This document shows, piece after piece, positions 34,601 to 47,524 of a DNA stretch of 57,772 nucleotides (positions are counted from its first letter, which is position 1; every line of letters begins with the position of its first letter). The DNA comes from Laetiporus sulphureus 93-53. Its lineage: Eukaryota > Basidiomycota > Agaricomycetes > Polyporales > Laetiporaceae. The stretch covers positions 55,122 through 112,893 of the forward strand of contig NW_024468587.1 of assembly GCF_001632365.1 (NCBI RefSeq). Reading direction: 5' to 3'. The notes below the pieces were generated by a model. That model saw only the letters and a program-made list of their open reading frames with translations, made no database searches and had not been told where the DNA came from. The position numbers were made by a program, and so were the translations under genes.

Positions 34601-37600
34601 TCAAAGAAGCCATCGAGGCGATAAAGAAGCTGCAGACTGTTGCACAGTTATGGACATGGCAGTCAGCGATGGGCAAAGGCCCAACAGGCAAACTCGAGTG
34701 GCATAATCTCGTCTCAGAAGAAATCAGGAAGGGTCTGCCAAAAAAGGAAGGGAAGCGCCAGTCGTCAGTGCTCGGAATTGTCGCACAGTTTACAGATGTC
34801 TGACGGTGCGGTTTGCTAGGATCATCTTTGAGCTCATCAAGGGAGAGATGGATTATGTCAAGGACCTCGAGAATATCGAAGTAGTGCGTACGATCTGCAA
34901 AGATTAGACTTCATGCGTGCTGAGCTACCACCCGTTAGATGTATGTCTCGCCTCTTCGGGAGATGGATCCGCCTATTATTCCGAGAGACCGACTGGATCA
35001 GTTCATACGAGATGTATTTCACAACTTTGCGGAGCTGCATGCCCATCACCGCAAGATGTTGCACGCTCTTCACGAGATTCAGCGAGAGGAACACCCTTTG
35101 ATCCGCAGTATCACCTCGCCTATCTATGATGCCGTCCTCAACTTCCGTGATGCGTATTTGGAGTACATACCCAATTATCCCATTGCAGCATACCGCATCG
35201 ACGATGAGATGGCTAATAACTCATCTTTCAAGTCTTTTGTCGAGGTACGACTTTGAAGGCGGATAATCTGACTTCACCTCTAATATCGCCCTTGATCTAG
35301 CAATGTACAAGACACCCAGATGCTCGCAAGTTGGACATGAAAGCCTTTATCAATCGACCCATCCCCAGGTTGCTGAGATACGAATTGCTGCTGAAAAGCA
35401 TCTTGGACGAAACTCCGGAAGGTCACGAGGACAGAGAAACAATACCACAAGTCTTAGATCTCATCAAGGCTCTAGGCAAAGAGGCCGAACCGGGTGTGAT
35501 GTCGGCAAAACAGAAGGTCGAGGTCTGGCGCTACAATTCGAACTTGGTATTCAAGCCTGGCGAAGCAATCGTAAGAAATTTTGACGATGTATTCCGTTGT
35601 CACGGCTGATTGCGCATAGGACATGGATCTACTGAACGAGAACCGATCGCTTATACATAGTGGTAGGTTGCTTCGACAGCCTGATACTGGTTTCGAGTGG
35701 AATGGGTGGACTGAACTCTTCGTGCTGCTATTCGACAACTATCGTGAGTTCATTATGGCACGCATTGATGATGGGTTCCTGAATGTCCATTCTGCAGTGG
35801 TCATGACAAAACCCAAAGAAAAAGAGGGGATTACACGTTATCACGTTTACCGGCGCGTAGGTGGCTTCATGTGTCTTGCAGATACGCCTTACTGACCGGC
35901 AGACAGCCTATACCGCTCGACCTGCTTACGCTAGTCAATTTCAGGGATCCTGCCACTCAGCGGAGTGCTGGCATCCTTCGCCTTGGCCGTTCGGAGCCCC
36001 GGAGTCACTCCGATACCGTTACGACCCCCGGAGCTGCAAGCTCACCTGACAGTGCCACTGATTCGCGAGCAGTTTTCCCTTGCATATTCCATCATACTGG
36101 GCGAATGGGTGGGCTGTATACTCTATTTGCAGAGTCTGCACAAGGCCGGAATGAGTGGAAGGCAAAGTTGGATGAGGCCATTGGACTTAGGAAGGTCGTG
36201 CAGGAGTCTAACAAGGTATTCGAGGTTGAGACTCTCAGCGCGGATACCTTTTTTGTACCCGCGATGGCTCCTGGCGGCGGTAGCGTTGCTAACAGCCACG
36301 AGAACGCATTCACTGGCAAGGTCACTTGTTCTGTACCATTCAGTATGTTGCAGCCGTTTTCATTTGTGAGTCATTTCTGACCATAGCATCAATGCAGATA
36401 CTGCCGATGGGCGAGGTCTCGTTGCCATTGGATGCGCGGAGGGCGTATGGATTGGATTCCGACATGATTCCAGATGTAAGTACATGTGCAAATTTGCTTT
36501 GCCTGTTCTGTTGATTTCAATTCTGCGATGCCCACAATCAGCAATGCGTCGCGTACTTCACTTGAAGATGGTTACACAGTGTGCAATGCTAGAAGACTTC
36601 GGTATTTTCCTAGTACTGGCGGACAAAGTGAGGTCCATTATGAATATTATTCTTCTATCCGTGCTTACATAATTTCCTCAGTCCTTGTTCGCGTACCATA
36701 TCGAGGCTCTAGTGCCATCTTCCCTTCAGAGTGCACATACCTCACAGACTCCACAAAAGCTGAGCGGCAACAAGGACGTCCATTTCTTCAGCGTCGGCAG
36801 CCTCAACGGTCGTACGCTAGTCATCTACATGAAGAAGAAAGGGGTACGTAAATTACACAGAGAGAAATGGTCCAGAACTTACTCTCCCCGCTAGCTCGAT
36901 AGCGTCTTCCGTGTGTTAGAGCCTGTTGTGGGCAAGATCAATGAGAGAGCGAAGGCACCGCAGACATTTAGCTCACGGCTTGGCTTGCGATCTCAGCGTT
37001 CAGAATGGTTCCGGGTCTACAGGGTATGTTCACCATCCGCCTGTTCGAAAGAATAGCTGTTGATCATTTGCCGGATAGGACTTCTTCCTACCATCCGAGT
37101 CCTTTGACCTGATTTTCCTGAAGGCTAAGATCGTGATTTTGTGCACGAAAGGGTTCGAAATCATGGATCTCACCGAGTGAGGAATTAATGAGCGGATATC
37201 CAAGCTATCACTGATGTTGTCTCATAGTTTTAAGAGCGTCACGATTCCTCAACGTGATGATCCTCATCTCGAAAGGCTCGCAAAGAGATGCGAATCTTGT
37301 AGACCTATGGGGATGTTCCGTACCAGTCAGGATGAATTCTTGCTGTGCTATGATGGTATGATGCATCTCAATCGCGGTCATGACTACCTCCGTTGATCTC
37401 TGTCCCTAGAATTTGGCCTCTATGTAGACCGCCACGGCGATCCGAGTCGTTCTATGGGCACAATTGAATGGGAAGGAACGGCAGAACACGTCGCATGGCA
37501 TCCGCCTTACGTCCTGCTCTTCGATACGCGCTTCGTTGAGGTTCGACATGTGGAGACCGGTCGCCTCGCACAGATCATTCCTGGGAACGACGTACGGTGT

Positions 37601-37906
37601 ATCTGGGATGGACGAGGAACGAGCAACGTTCCCACATCAGCAGTTCCAGGACCCGAAGGGTGGACGGAAGGCGTCTCACAAGAACCGCGCGTCCACGGAG
37701 TCATGAACGTTGAATCCGGTGTTCAACAAGGGACGAATTCGAGGACCCCAGCACATCCGGTGGCACAGCATGTCTTCGAGCTCATTCCCACTATACCTCT
37801 ATATCTTCCTGGATCATTGTCATCGCCATCGCAAGCCACACACTTTGCCCAGAGCAATTCACCCCCGCACTCGCCCCGGTTGAATCCAGCGCTGTCTTTC
37901 CGATGA
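31617..37906 (+). CDS. Rho guanine nucleotide exchange factor, DEP-DH-DH-PH-CNH (Rom2-like)
   Basis: Model: join(31617..31830,31880..32123,32183..32631,32682..33313,33364..33678,33739..33792,33851..33924,33977..34040,34099..34404,34459..34763,34820..34883,34939..35244,35301..35570,35620..35743,35798..35856,35907..36342,36398..36475,36542..36627,36682..36843,36895..37023,37079..37176,37228..37355,37410..37906), 1697 residues. It should activate Rho1-type GTPases in the cell-wall integrity pathway. Order: a disordered Pro/Ser-rich N terminus with a polyproline run; DEP (about 475-575); first DH (661-885: INKEKQYLRDLD, LDLKHFLNRPSEHLQKYPVL); second DH (886-1099: IKGEMDYVKDLE, LDMKAFINRPIPRLLRYELL); PH (1100-1300); CNH (1305-1640: MRRVLHLKMVTQCAMLEDFG). 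The paired DH domains are encoded by 64- and 306-nt exons with the same intron phases. Confidence 0.88.
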
Positions 37907-38744
37907 TGTGTTCTTCCACGTTGTATAATTGCTTCAGTCTTTCTTGTTTTCTCATCTGTTATGTAATGGCTCGACAAAGTAATGGTACTTCTCTCCCTCC
38001 AGTGAGACTAGAACAGGCTATAGCTCGAAATTGGACACTGTATGATAGAGTACTAAGACTTCGCTACTATTTGATTGTTATATCGTAGCCGTCTTCAATG
38101 GATATCTGTCAGGGACGTACTTCGATCCGTAAGGCATGACGTACTTGAAGCACAGTTGTGAGACATCATGGTACATCGCGAGCACTAGAGAAGAACTGAT
38201 GTTGTACATAAAAGCTTCACAATAAACGGACGTAGTGTCTATCGAACTGAGCATGTCAGTGAGAGTAGCCAATACGTGATTCTATTGAATCGTTCATGCA
38301 CTTGGGGCAATAGCACGGCACTCGAGTGATATAACTCTTCCAGGCCGCTTGATTGCCAGACACAATAAGCGATGCAATGTTGAACTTCATTCCTGCATTC
38401 ATGGTTGGCTCGCATGGGTGATATCGCGATTCTCGTGGAATTATGCCTGGTCAGCCAGTGAGGAGGATGTCAGACAACTTTGAATCTCCCCGGCTGCATT
38501 GTAGGGAGTCGAAGCTTCGAAGCCTTGCATTACGCGAGGCGCATGCATACACACAAGGAGTTGGCCACATAGTAGGGCGGCCGTTCGGGCGATCGGCTGG
38601 AACTCTTGACATATGCGTGCCAGCTGCCAAGCTATTCAGTCATAACGCATTTGTTGTAGACAGCTTCCGAGTCCCTGAAGAAAGATAAGATGGAAGAGCC
38701 TGTAAGCGGTTAAGACATGAACGTAAAAGAAAGGAAAAAGAAAG
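37907..38744. other. intergenic stretch 3' of the Rho GEF gene
   Basis: No gene is supported. The short frame at 38443-38688 has no recognisable content. The A-rich tract near 38722-38750 is the T-rich terminator of the U6 gene read on the other strand. Confidence 0.5.
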
Positions 38745-38748
38745 AAAA
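38745..38748 (-). terminator. pol III T-tract terminator of U6
   Basis: On the minus strand U6 is followed by TATTTTCTTTCTTTTTCC. The first run of four T is the likely RNA polymerase III stop, with the longer T run just downstream as backup. Confidence 0.6.
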
Positions 38749-38809
38749 TAAATATTGAGACCCGTAGGTCTACCACTCCGGGAAAGCGTGTCATCCTTGT
38801 GCAGGGGCC

Positions 38810-38840
<31 letters not shown>

Positions 38841-38864
38841 TTCGTATGTCACCCCGAAGGGGAC
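38745..38864 (-). ncRNA. U6: U6 spliceosomal snRNA
   Basis: Read on the minus strand, the sequence opens with a GTC-CCC-TTCG-GGG-GAC stem-loop. It then contains AAATTGGAACGATACAGAGA (the ACAGAGA box at 38820-38826 pairs with the 5' splice site), AAGATTAGCATGGCCCCTGC (with the AGC that pairs with U2/U4) and AAGGATGACACGC, all near-identical to U6 of other eukaryotes. U6 is the catalytic snRNA of the spliceosome and is normally made by RNA polymerase III. The first TTTT downstream is at 38745-38748 and is taken as the terminator. The 3' part holds a small hairpin with a UACG tetraloop. The exact 3' end is uncertain by about 15 bases. Confidence 0.93.
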
Positions 38865-39493
38865 AATTATTGTATGACGGACAAGGTGGCGCTGAGCATA
38901 CTTTTGCATTTTGTTCAACCCGCGGGTTTGGCGCTTATCAGACGAGCGACGCTCGTTTCTCACGCTCTCCTCGATGTGCAGTTGATTAATACGAGGATCT
39001 GCGCCTTGTCCAACGCATGCCACGCACGATCTACGCTAGTATGCGGATCTTTGCAATGGGCATATGGGTCGCACATCGACGCGCCATGATGTAAGAACGA
39101 ACGAATTCAGCAATATGGATTCACCGAGTTCAGAGCATTACATCAGAGCATAAGTACCTGACTGCACGGCTAGCGCTGAACGGAGTCAACTTCACCAAGT
39201 ATAGAGTGGACAGCTATAGTCATCCGACATAGAAGCTCGCTCAAAGCAGGTAGGGCGGACCGCACAGGAACCACACCCGCGTTCGGGAGCATGTGAGCTC
39301 TTCCACGGTGGGCGATAGATTCTTGGGCGATTTATCGAGTGTAATAGGGCCATCCTCGTTTCTGTGGCGCAGTGTATTAGACTGCCGCAGGCGGTACACC
39401 TTATCCCACCCTTCTCCGCGCACCGTACCCAGCAGCAAACTACCCGTGCCTGGCGACAAAGGGCCGGAGCGGGCAACATTGACGAGCCGAGAT
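38865..39493. other. intergenic stretch upstream of an uncharacterised gene
   Basis: This contains the upstream region of U6 (right side, minus strand) and the possible 5' part of the next gene. The plus frame of that gene stays open back to 39254, so an upstream exon joined at about 39254 is possible. Confidence 0.4.
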
Positions 39494-40816
39494 ATGCAGC
39501 CCAGCGAGAGTTGGAAGAACAACGCACGGAAGCACATAGAGAGGATGCTGCAGCCGGTGATGAACAAAGCGCGGGAGCGAAGAGATGTCCAGCTCTCGCT
39601 GTTCCCGACTGACGAGGTGGCGCAGGGGAGGATCCTCAAGGAGTTCTCGGATACGAAGGCCTTTATATCCGCGAAAGCCGAGGCGACCTTTCGCAATATA
39701 ATGGCGTCCAAGCTGAAGATTCAGAGAGAAGAGCACGAAGCGCGGCTTGATGCGAACAGTGAGAGTCCACCTTCGTCCACCGACGAGCTCTTATACCAGA
39801 CGCAATCTGACGATCCTGATGCTGGACGGCGATGGCGCGTCCACCCCAACGGTGTGACGTACTACTGGCCCATGGAGACACCAGCAACGACCGCTCAAGC
39901 ACAAACGCGCGATGACATAAACAGCTCGCGGACAAAGATTTGTGGCAATCTCACCTCGTCTCAGTCCAAGCGCGACGCGCCGGCGACTTGGACCGCCAGA
40001 GCCGCAACCCCAGCTTTCCTATACACCCGTCCACAACATCCACCTGGGCGAGTCACAGAGAGCCGCCGCTCGAGCGCAAGTTCGTCCTCGTCGTCGATTT
40101 CCGCAGAAGAGATTACCCAAATATGGTATCCCAGCTGCTCCCCAGACGATAAAGAGGTCATCGTCATACCGTACCGGAGGAAACAGCACGGCACACAGCA
40201 GCAGTCATCGCAGCCCAGTAGCAACAGTCGACCCAACGTCAATGTTCGTTCACACATTGCTATGCCTGCGAATGACGCCTCAGGAGACAAGGAAATGCTT
40301 GGTAGTCCAGTAGACACCGCATCGGAATCGTCTCCCAGCGAGCGGGGATCGTCTCCCTCCTCCACACATGAAGCCAACCTCGTCCCGCAGCGCATCATCA
40401 CCGCGTCGTCCCAGGCTCGGCAGAAATCGCCGCATCCATCAAGTGCACCAGCCAGTCATATGAACGAGAGTCCCACAGCGCATCCTCCACTCCCGCCCAA
40501 GAAGTCGACAGCGAGCGCCAGGACCAAGCAGCTGCGAGGGATCCTCAAAAATGGCGCGGGCACCGCAAAACGTGCACCCGAGAACGATCCAGTCTCGACG
40601 ACATATGCTGCAGCATCGCGCACCGCGACCGAACATAAGATATCCTTCGAGGAGAATCCGAGCGTGCGATTCGATGCAGCGCAGAGTCGGGTCCCGCTTG
40701 TCGCCAGGACCGATTCAGATTGCAAGAGCATGACAGCGAAGGCAAAACAGCATCCGACCGTCAGGAAGGTGACTGTCGAGGACTGTGACTCGGACGACGA
40801 CGCAAATGGATGGTGA
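39494..40816 (+). CDS. uncharacterised Ser-rich protein
   Basis: A single open exon of 440 residues with strong coding bias. The N terminus is helical and charged (HIERMLQPVMNKARERRD). Near residue 115 is WRVHPNGVTYYWP, reminiscent of half a WW domain but too short to call one. The middle is Ser/Pro-rich and disordered, with a run of eight Ser. Near the C terminus are RTKQLRGILKNG, then HKISFEENPSVRFD (two short hydrophobic/basic motifs that could dock a partner protein), and an acidic end DCDSDDDANGW. I recognise no family. The start may lie further upstream in an unseen exon because the frame is open to 39254. Confidence 0.6.
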   Translation: MQPSESWKNNARKHIERMLQPVMNKARERRDVQLSLFPTDEVAQGRILKEFSDTKAFISAKAEATFRNIMASKLKIQREEHEARLDANSESPPSSTDELLYQTQSDDPDAGRRWRVHPNGVTYYWPMETPATTAQAQTRDDINSSRTKICGNLTSSQSKRDAPATWTARAATPAFLYTRPQHPPGRVTESRRSSASSSSSSISAEEITQIWYPSCSPDDKEVIVIPYRRKQHGTQQQSSQPSSNSRPNVNVRSHIAMPANDASGDKEMLGSPVDTASESSPSERGSSPSSTHEANLVPQRIITASSQARQKSPHPSSAPASHMNESPTAHPPLPPKKSTASARTKQLRGILKNGAGTAKRAPENDPVSTTYAAASRTATEHKISFEENPSVRFDAAQSRVPLVARTDSDCKSMTAKAKQHPTVRKVTVEDCDSDDDANGW

Positions 40817-41230
40817 AATAGTGACCTGCGGCGCGAGTTAAATTCCACGTAGATGAAGCAGATAGCGACCAGCGCAGGGCAAGATGTTCTCAAGATCTGC
40901 ACGAGCTAATTAATTTGTCGAGGATAGTAGCGTCGATGAAGGTAGTAGCATCGCTGTGGAGCATTGCAAGCAAGGGCGAATGGCTACGGCATGCATGAGC
41001 GTGCATGGGAAGGACGATCATCGTGATCAAAGCCGGGCTCACGGCGCTTATCCCGATATCCCATCTCAGTATACCGGCACTAGTAGTGTGTTCATTAGGT
41101 CGTGTATGTACAATAGTATATGTATTAGGTGACATGTAACGTAGCCGTAAAGGAGTGTGGGTGTAGTGATGTGCGCACCAATCGTGATGCATATACAATG
41201 TAACAAAAAGATATCTGAAGAAAGAGACTC
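40817..41230. other. convergent 3' intergenic region
   Basis: This lies between the stops of two convergent genes. No gene or notable repeat is seen. Confidence 0.5.
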
Positions 41231-43719
41231 CTAAACCCGCTGCTCTTTGATCGTGCCTTCGTGGAACATCCATTCGTATGGCGCCGCGCTTGAAGTCGTC
41301 ATCGTCAGCGCCAAGCTCGTACTGCTCGCTGTCATGGAGCTACTGTTCGTTGGCACATTGGTAGTGCTCATATTGAGGCTCGCCACAAAGTCCTGCATGT
41401 CGGTAGAGCCAGTCGCAGACGCAGAAGCTGTAGAGATCACAGAGCTCAAGCCATTTGCACTGGACGAGACCGGGGTTGCAGAGATAGACGCAGAGGTGTT
41501 GCCCGAGAACGAACTCGAACTAGAAGCAGTGGCTGCTGGGTCATACACTTCCACCGCGAGAGAAGCTGGCACAGCAGTGGCACTCATACTTGAACTTGCG
41601 GAATCCGTGGACGCAGACACAGATCCAATAGGGGAGCTCGTGTCAGAAGAAGTAGCCGAGACAGTCATCGACGCGAACTTGGCCGCAGAGATGATGTTGG
41701 ATGCAGAGAAGACCGGCATGGTGCTGTTCGAAGCAGAAGACGTATCTGAGACAGTAGCCGTAGACGAGGCAGCAGAACTCATGGTAGTCACCGAAGGTAG
41801 GCTGGTCACAGAGGTAGAGGTAGAGGCAGAAGCTGTACCAGAGGCAGAAGTGGTAACACCAGTAGGATCAGATGTCGCAGAATCACTTGAGTTGTCGTCG
41901 CTGCCATCGTCCGATTCATCATCGTCATCGTCATCCGGGACTTGCGCAGTCTTCTCTGAGATCACCTCCGGCGCCGCAGGGGTGAACACGAGCGTCACAT
42001 TCTGCGCTTGCGCAAACGCGGGCGCGTCGAACATTTTCGCAAATGACGCGCGGAATGGTGGCACTGTCGCATCACCGGACTCCTGCTGAAGGCTCGCCAT
42101 CCTATCACTCGCCGATGCCGTTGCGCTAGCCATTGCCGAGCTGCTTGCCAAGGTAGAAGTGCTCACCATGGTCGAGTTCAATGAGCGAGAAGGGTCTCCA
42201 GGATCAGCCGTGCCAGAGTCGCCTGTCACGTCGTCTCTGTCGGTGTACCACAGCGGCCGGACAACGCCCGTGCCTGGCTCGTACGCGAAAACCTGGCTGG
42301 CGTGCTCAGTACCCTCCGCGTCTCTCCGGCAGGGCTCGACCGTCATGGGCGACGGTGCAGGCGGGTTGGCATCGAACGTCGCGCAGTACTTATCCATCTG
42401 AGCAGCGAACGCATCGAAGACAAGGACCTGCAACCTGACTTTGATGAAAGATGGATCTACCATCGTGGAGTTCAAATTGGACGAGTCTGACGGAGAAGTC
42501 GAGTTGCCAGAGGCGGTCGAGTTGGACGAGTCAGATGTCCACGCCACAAGGTAGATCTGCGTCTGGTCCGTGCCTGAGGCATTGAGAACGAAGCTAGCAG
42601 TCGTTGAGTTTTCAGAACTGTCCGTGCTGTTGTCTGCTGGAGACAAGACGAGAGAGGCAATCTTCTGACCCGTAGTGGAGTTCGCCGTTTGACTCTGCGA
42701 ACGGTTAGTCGTCGATTCCAAGGATTAGAATCTGGGTGGCCTTACCATGATATCGATGGAACCAGGCACACCTGGAGCTTGTGAGCCATCCCGTCTCATG
42801 AGCGCGGCGAAGTAAGGCTTGTCAGAACTTCCGACGACGTAGATTGGCCGCGACATGGGGAGTTCCCGAACAACGTTGACATGATTATGGTCACCTTTGA
42901 CGATCACCTTGTCGTGGTCATCATGTTCGTCGTGGTCATGGTGGTGTGGCTCCGGGACCGGTGACCGGCGAACGTTAACATGCTGATAATCACGTTTGAC
43001 AATGACTTTGCCGTGGTGACGATGTGACCTGGGAGAGCGATGGATATGAACATGGTCATCGTCACCCTTTACCACAACCTTGTCATGATGGTCATGCCAG
43101 GAGCGCCGGACGTTGACATGGTCGTGATCGCCCTTCACGATGATCCTGTCGTGGCCGTGATCGTGACGATGCCTCTTATTGACCGTGGGAGGCTGGCTGA
43201 CGACTTTCATGTTGAATCTGCCGTGAGGAGGTCCGACCCAGAGTTCATCAAACTGCGCGACCGAATGGACAAAATTCAAATCGGCTCTCTAGTCTAGCTG
43301 TGAGAATCTATGCTTGACACCAAACAAGAGGCAGATCCACCGACCTTCTCCTTGTCATGCTCGTGCTTCTCGTCATGCCCGTCGTCCTTCGCCTCCTTCA
43401 AAGCCGAGGAGTGCTTGCTGGTCCTCTTCCCTGAGACTGCGTCGGTCTTGGGAGATGGTAGCGCGAGGACAGGTTGGGTGTGATGCTCGGGCTTGCTATC
43501 CTTCTTGTCGGTGGAGTCAGACGATCTGGATGCGTCCGCAGAGGCAGTATGCGCGACATCATGAGTTGAGCGATGATGCGTAGCGGTGACCGTGTTTGAC
43601 TCCTGATCCCTGTAGCGAACTTGAACTACAGCACCTTCCGCGGGAGCAGGCAAGGCCGAGACTGCAGCAATGGACGCAAGAGCAGCTAGAAGGGTGAATC
43701 GAGGAGCGAGGACAACCAT
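41231..43719 (-). CDS. secreted Ser/Thr-rich protein with His/Asp-rich repeats
   Basis: Model: complement(join(41231..42694,42746..43288,43345..43719)), 793 residues. The start is a clear signal peptide (hydrophobic LLAALASIAAVSALPAP, likely cut after ALPA), so the protein enters the secretory pathway. Residues 30-125 are Lys/His/Asp/Ser-rich. Residues 173-266 hold four imperfect repeats of the type DKVIVKGDHDHVNVRRS joined by His-rich linkers such as HHHDHDEHDDHD. A folded-looking part follows with two Cys (MDKYCATFD, VEPCRRD) and QVFAYEPGTGVVRPLWY. The last 350 residues are Ser/Thr/Ala-rich with an Asp run and many N-glycosylation sites (NST, NSS, NTS). No hydrophobic tail for a GPI anchor is present. 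I do not recognise the family. Metal binding and wall association are inferences. Confidence 0.75.
42866..43147 (-). repeat. four coding repeats of a 16-residue His/Asp unit
   Basis: Four units fit [DG]-[RK]-[VI]-[IV]-V-K-[GR]-D-x-x-H-V-x-[VI]-x-R, starting 22, 24 and 32 residues apart within the second exon of the secreted Ser/Thr-rich gene. The spacers are rich in His and Asp. Confidence 0.75.
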
Positions 43720-44278
43720 GGTGGAACTGTGCGTTCAAATGAGAAGTCTTGTGAGAAGAATAGTTAGGGATGTGCGCTGAATACGTATGCGCGAGCCAGT
43801 CGCAAAGATAGCAAGACGATAGCAATACGACAGCGAGACCACCAGGGTCTGGGTAAATGTGGAGAGAGAGAAGAGGAGATGGGCAAAACACGAACCACGA
43901 AAGTTGAACTTATACTCACTCGGCGAGTGCCGGCCAGCCGCAGCTGCCAGTGTCGGCCCAGCAGGTGGCGGGGAGAACGGCGGCATGACAGGTTGTTCGT
44001 CGACGGTCACGATCGCAAGCTGTGAGCAGACGCGTCTGTCACGGGCGAGCGCGTCCGTGATACCGTGACACCGAAGTCCTCGGGTTTTCCTGATCTGGAA
44101 AGGAACCTCCTGGAAAGCTCTCGAACGGAGAAGGATATTCTCACGCATTGGATTTGGTAATCGAGGACGATGCAGGACGCGCGTCGCCTTGCACCAGCCT
44201 TATTAGCTCCTTCATCTCCTTCCTCCATATCCTCATACACCTCTCTCTTTCTCCTTCACGCTACTCGACGAAACAGCA
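43720..44278. promoter_or_regulatory. divergent promoter region, secreted protein / Cdc48
   Basis: About 560 bases lie between divergent starts. A pyrimidine-rich stretch (CTCTCTCTTTCTCCTTC) lies just upstream of the Cdc48 ATG, as is common for highly expressed fungal genes. Confidence 0.45.
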
Positions 44279-47054
<2,776 letters not shown>

Positions 47055-47524
47055 AGATGGAAAGGAAGGGTGGGCTCTGCACGTTGTATGTGTCTGTTTC
47101 TCTGTCAGTTTTCTCTCCCGCTGTGTATTCTTTGATCATCGCGACGCTTGAAAAACGACTAGAACGTGGTGTGTGGCACTTTGGCATGCGTGTAGATTAC
47201 ATAGTATTTTTGTGAATGATAGCGGCTTCATCGACATCGATTGTGCTCTCTGCGAAAGTGAGCGGAAGCAGCGTGCACCCTCGCTTCCGTTGGGTGACTC
47301 CATGCGCGCCGCCTCGAGTTGAAATGCATGGATCGACCTCCAACTGTCGGCTAGCGTTGAGCCTTTTCTGTCGCTGTCCTCTGTCCTCTCCACCTCACTG
47401 TTATACCTCTGCTCAACGTCTCGGTCGATCCTTCCCTCACATCTTTCATTTACGACATTGTGTCAACGCAATTGAACGGATCCTGCACACGACTCGGCAC
47501 GTTTCCCAGGGACTCATACTCAAC
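47055..47524. other. intergenic region, Cdc48 to acyltransferase
   Basis: This contains the 3' flank of Cdc48 and the promoter of the next gene. No further gene is seen. Confidence 0.5.

Noticed and set aside
38640..39023. 127-codon minus-strand frame over the U6 gene
   Set aside because: It overlaps the highly conserved U6 RNA sequence, and its translation has no meaning.
41247..42089. 280-codon open frame on the plus strand
   Set aside because: It is antisense to the Ser/Thr-rich exon of the secreted protein. Biased Ser/Ala codons keep the opposite strand open. The minus strand has the signal peptide and consistent splicing.
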